NCBI RefSeq assembly: GCF_900155615.1
Contig: NZ_FUHT01000004.1
Span: 744,001 to 808,000, forward strand
Source: Massiliimalia massiliensis
Lineage (GTDB): Bacteria > Bacillota > Clostridia > Oscillospirales > Ruminococcaceae
Direction of reading: 5' to 3'
DNA: 64,000 nt
Shown here: positions 62,607 to 64,000 of the stretch, piece by piece
How positions within the stretch are numbered: the stretch's first letter is position 1
Layout: each line of letters begins with the position of its first letter
Program-made: the position numbers and the translations under genes
The notes under the pieces: generated by a model
What the model saw: only the letters and a program-made list of their open reading frames with translations
Database searches by the model: none
Told to the model about the DNA's origin: nothing

Positions 62607-64000
62607 TTATTTATCCAATTTGGAAAGCTCCTTAAAATCGCCAATCAAATCTCGGTACAGCTTCTTATAAAGCTCATAGTATCCCATGTAAGCGTCGTGA
62701 TTTTCCTGGATCGGCTGCTGGGTTTTGTTTTTCTGAATCAGCTTGTCGCAGGCTTCTTCCACCGAAGGATAGAGCCCTGCGCCAACGCCGGCCAGGATCG
62801 CAACACCCAACGCCGGGCCTTCGTCAGCCTTGATCGTGCTTACCGGAATTCCATACATATCAGCGAGCATCTGCCGCCACAGCGGGCTCCTCCCGCCGCC
62901 GCCGCAGGCCATCATATCATCAATATTCACACCCATATCGCGGAACACGTCAACACATTCAAGCTGGGAATAAACGACGCCCTCCAGTACGGCGCGGATC
63001 AAGTTCGCGCGATCATGCATTGCGGAAAGTCCAAAGAATACGCCGCGGCAATCCGGATCCGGATGCGGAGAACGTTCGCCCATCAGGTAGGGCAGGTATA
63101 ACAGGCCGCCCGCGCCCGGTTTTACCTTTTCCGCCATCTGATCCATAATAATATACGGGTCTATCCCCTGCTTTTCAGCTTCTTCGACCTCTTCCTTACA
63201 GCAGGTGTCGCGCAGCCATTTCAAGGACAGCCCGGCTCCCTGTGTGCAGCTCATCACTGTCCATTTACCGGGAACAGAGGCGCACAGAGTGTGTACCCGG
63301 CCTTTTGGGTCAATGGATACTTTATCGGAAACCGCATAAACAACTCCGGAAGTCCCGATAGTGGTAAACGCCTTCCCTTCCTGTACAATCCCGGTTCCGA
63401 CTGCCGCTGCGGCATTGTCGCCGGCGCCGCCGACTACAATCGTGCCTTCGGCAAGTCCAGTCAGTTTCGCCGCCTCGGCATGGACGGTGCCGGTCACATC
63501 CGGAGATTCGTAAATCTTCGCCAGCAAAGCCTTGTCAATATGGAACGCTTTCAGAATTTCATCCGACCAGCAGCGGTTCGGAATATCCATAAGCTGCATT
63601 CCGGCTGCGTCAGAAACCTCGGTAGCGAACTCGCCGGTCAGCATATAGCGGACGTAATCCTTCGGCAGAAGGATATGGGCGCACTTCGCATAGAGTTCCG
63701 GCTCATTATTCTGCACCCACAGGATTTTAGCGGCAGTAAAGCCGGTCAGTGCCGGATTTGCAGTAATTTCAATCAGCCGTTTTTCACCAACCACCCGGTT
63801 CATCTGTTCTACCTCTTTCGAGGTTCTCTGGTCGCACCAAATGATCGATTTTCTCAGTACATTCCCGTCCTTATCAAGCATGACAAGGCCGTGCATCTGG
63901 CCGGAAATTCCCAGTCCGGCAATATCCTTTGAATCGACGCCGCTTTCTGTGATGACATACTTGATCCCATCTTTAGAGGCATTCCACCAATCCAGCGGGT
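62607..64000 (-). CDS. xylB: Xylulokinase (5' end beyond the window)
   Basis: A FGGY-family sugar kinase that phosphorylates D-xylulose. About 464 residues are in the window, and the frame is open through the right edge, so about 30-40 N-terminal residues are missing. The first visible part reads PLDWWNASKDG and continues to LGISGQMHGLV, the family signature. Later segments are GSAGDNAAAAVGTG-type (here GGAGDNAAAAVGTG), GLLYLPYLMGERSPH, ACGGGGRSPLWRQMLADMYG and GPALGVAILAGVGAGLY. No xylose isomerase is in the window. Other pentulose kinases are possible, but the motifs favour xylulose. Confidence 0.93.
   Translation of the reverse strand, partial: PLDWWNASKDGIKYVITESGVDSKDIAGLGISGQMHGLVMLDKDGNVLRKSIIWCDQRTSKEVEQMNRVVGEKRLIEITANPALTGFTAAKILWVQNNEPELYAKCAHILLPKDYVRYMLTGEFATEVSDAAGMQLMDIPNRCWSDEILKAFHIDKALLAKIYESPDVTGTVHAEAAKLTGLAEGTIVVGGAGDNAAAAVGTGIVQEGKAFTTIGTSGVVYAVSDKVSIDPKGRVHTLCASVPGKWTVMSCTQGAGLSLKWLRDTCCKEEVEEAEKQGIDPYIIMDQMAEKVKPGAGGLLYLPYLMGERSPHPDPDCRGVFFGLSAMHDRANLIRAVLEGVVYSQLECVDVFRDMGVNIDDMMACGGGGRSPLWRQMLADMYGIPVSTIKADEGPALGVAILAGVGAGLYPSVEEACDKLIQKNKTQQPIQENHDAYMGYYELYKKLYRDLIGDFKELSKLDK

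Overview
The window comes from a chromosome of an endospore-forming Clostridia bacterium, moderately GC-rich and most like the Oscillospiraceae/Acutalibacteraceae group. This is inferred from the yabM-mazG-rqcP-yabP-yabQ-divIC-yabR block (yabP and yabQ are sporulation genes), AddAB in place of RecBCD, TrmFO, an FMN-riboswitch-controlled RibU and consistently strong Shine-Dalgarno (SD) sites. Nearly everything is core genome. I see one IS200-type element and no tRNA, rRNA, CRISPR array or prophage.

Layout. 1-4.1 kb (+): secA and an iron-type alcohol dehydrogenase. 4.1-4.9 kb: IS200-like element with tnpA only. 4.9-6.6 kb (-): SRPBCC protein and AI-2E-family permease. 6.7-7.8 kb (+): a CorA Mg2+ channel behind a leader that encodes a 17-residue peptide resembling enterobacterial MgtL. 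7.9-12.5 kb (-): MarR regulator plus heterodimeric ABC exporter. 12.7-17.7 kb (+): the yab cluster with an HU gene inside it. 17.9-51.0 kb (-): a 33-kb run with no plus-strand gene. Read in its own direction it holds a rhomboid-like protein, addB-addA, infC-rpmI-rplT, a SpoU methyltransferase, dprA, topA, trmFO, plsX, rnc, an Elp3-like radical-SAM protein, smc, ftsY, an XTP/dITP pyrophosphatase, yhbY, nadD, yqeK, rsfS, leuS, rpsU, yqeG, endonuclease IV, aroQ, an M24 peptidase, efp, an acidic zinc-ribbon protein and ribU. 51.2-59.1 kb (+): a B12-binding radical-SAM protein, uvrC, two tandem MFS paralogues and gdhA. 59.1-61.7 kb (-): an FAD reductase, an XRE regulator with a DUF2975 membrane protein, and a DNA deoxyinosine glycosylase. 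61.9-62.6 kb (+): a CmpB-type membrane protein. 62.6 kb to the end (-): a xylulokinase cut by the window edge.

The observation I rate highest is the corA leader. A good promoter and SD precede a short ORF, MNPDPCIRKQNCMPGIL. The last codons of that ORF form one arm of a hairpin, and this hairpin is mutually exclusive with a second hairpin that buries the corA SD. The arrangement predicts that ribosome failure at the N-terminal Pro-Asp-Pro run in low Mg2+ would open corA. The logic is like mgtL/corL of enterics, but the output is translational and the host is a Gram-positive. Other regulatory DNA worth attention: three inverted repeats tiled over the DUF2975/XRE promoter, a palindrome at the predicted addBA transcription start, a perfect palindrome at the marR promoter, an AUU start for infC behind an L20-type leader, and the SD-sequestering hairpin of the IS element.
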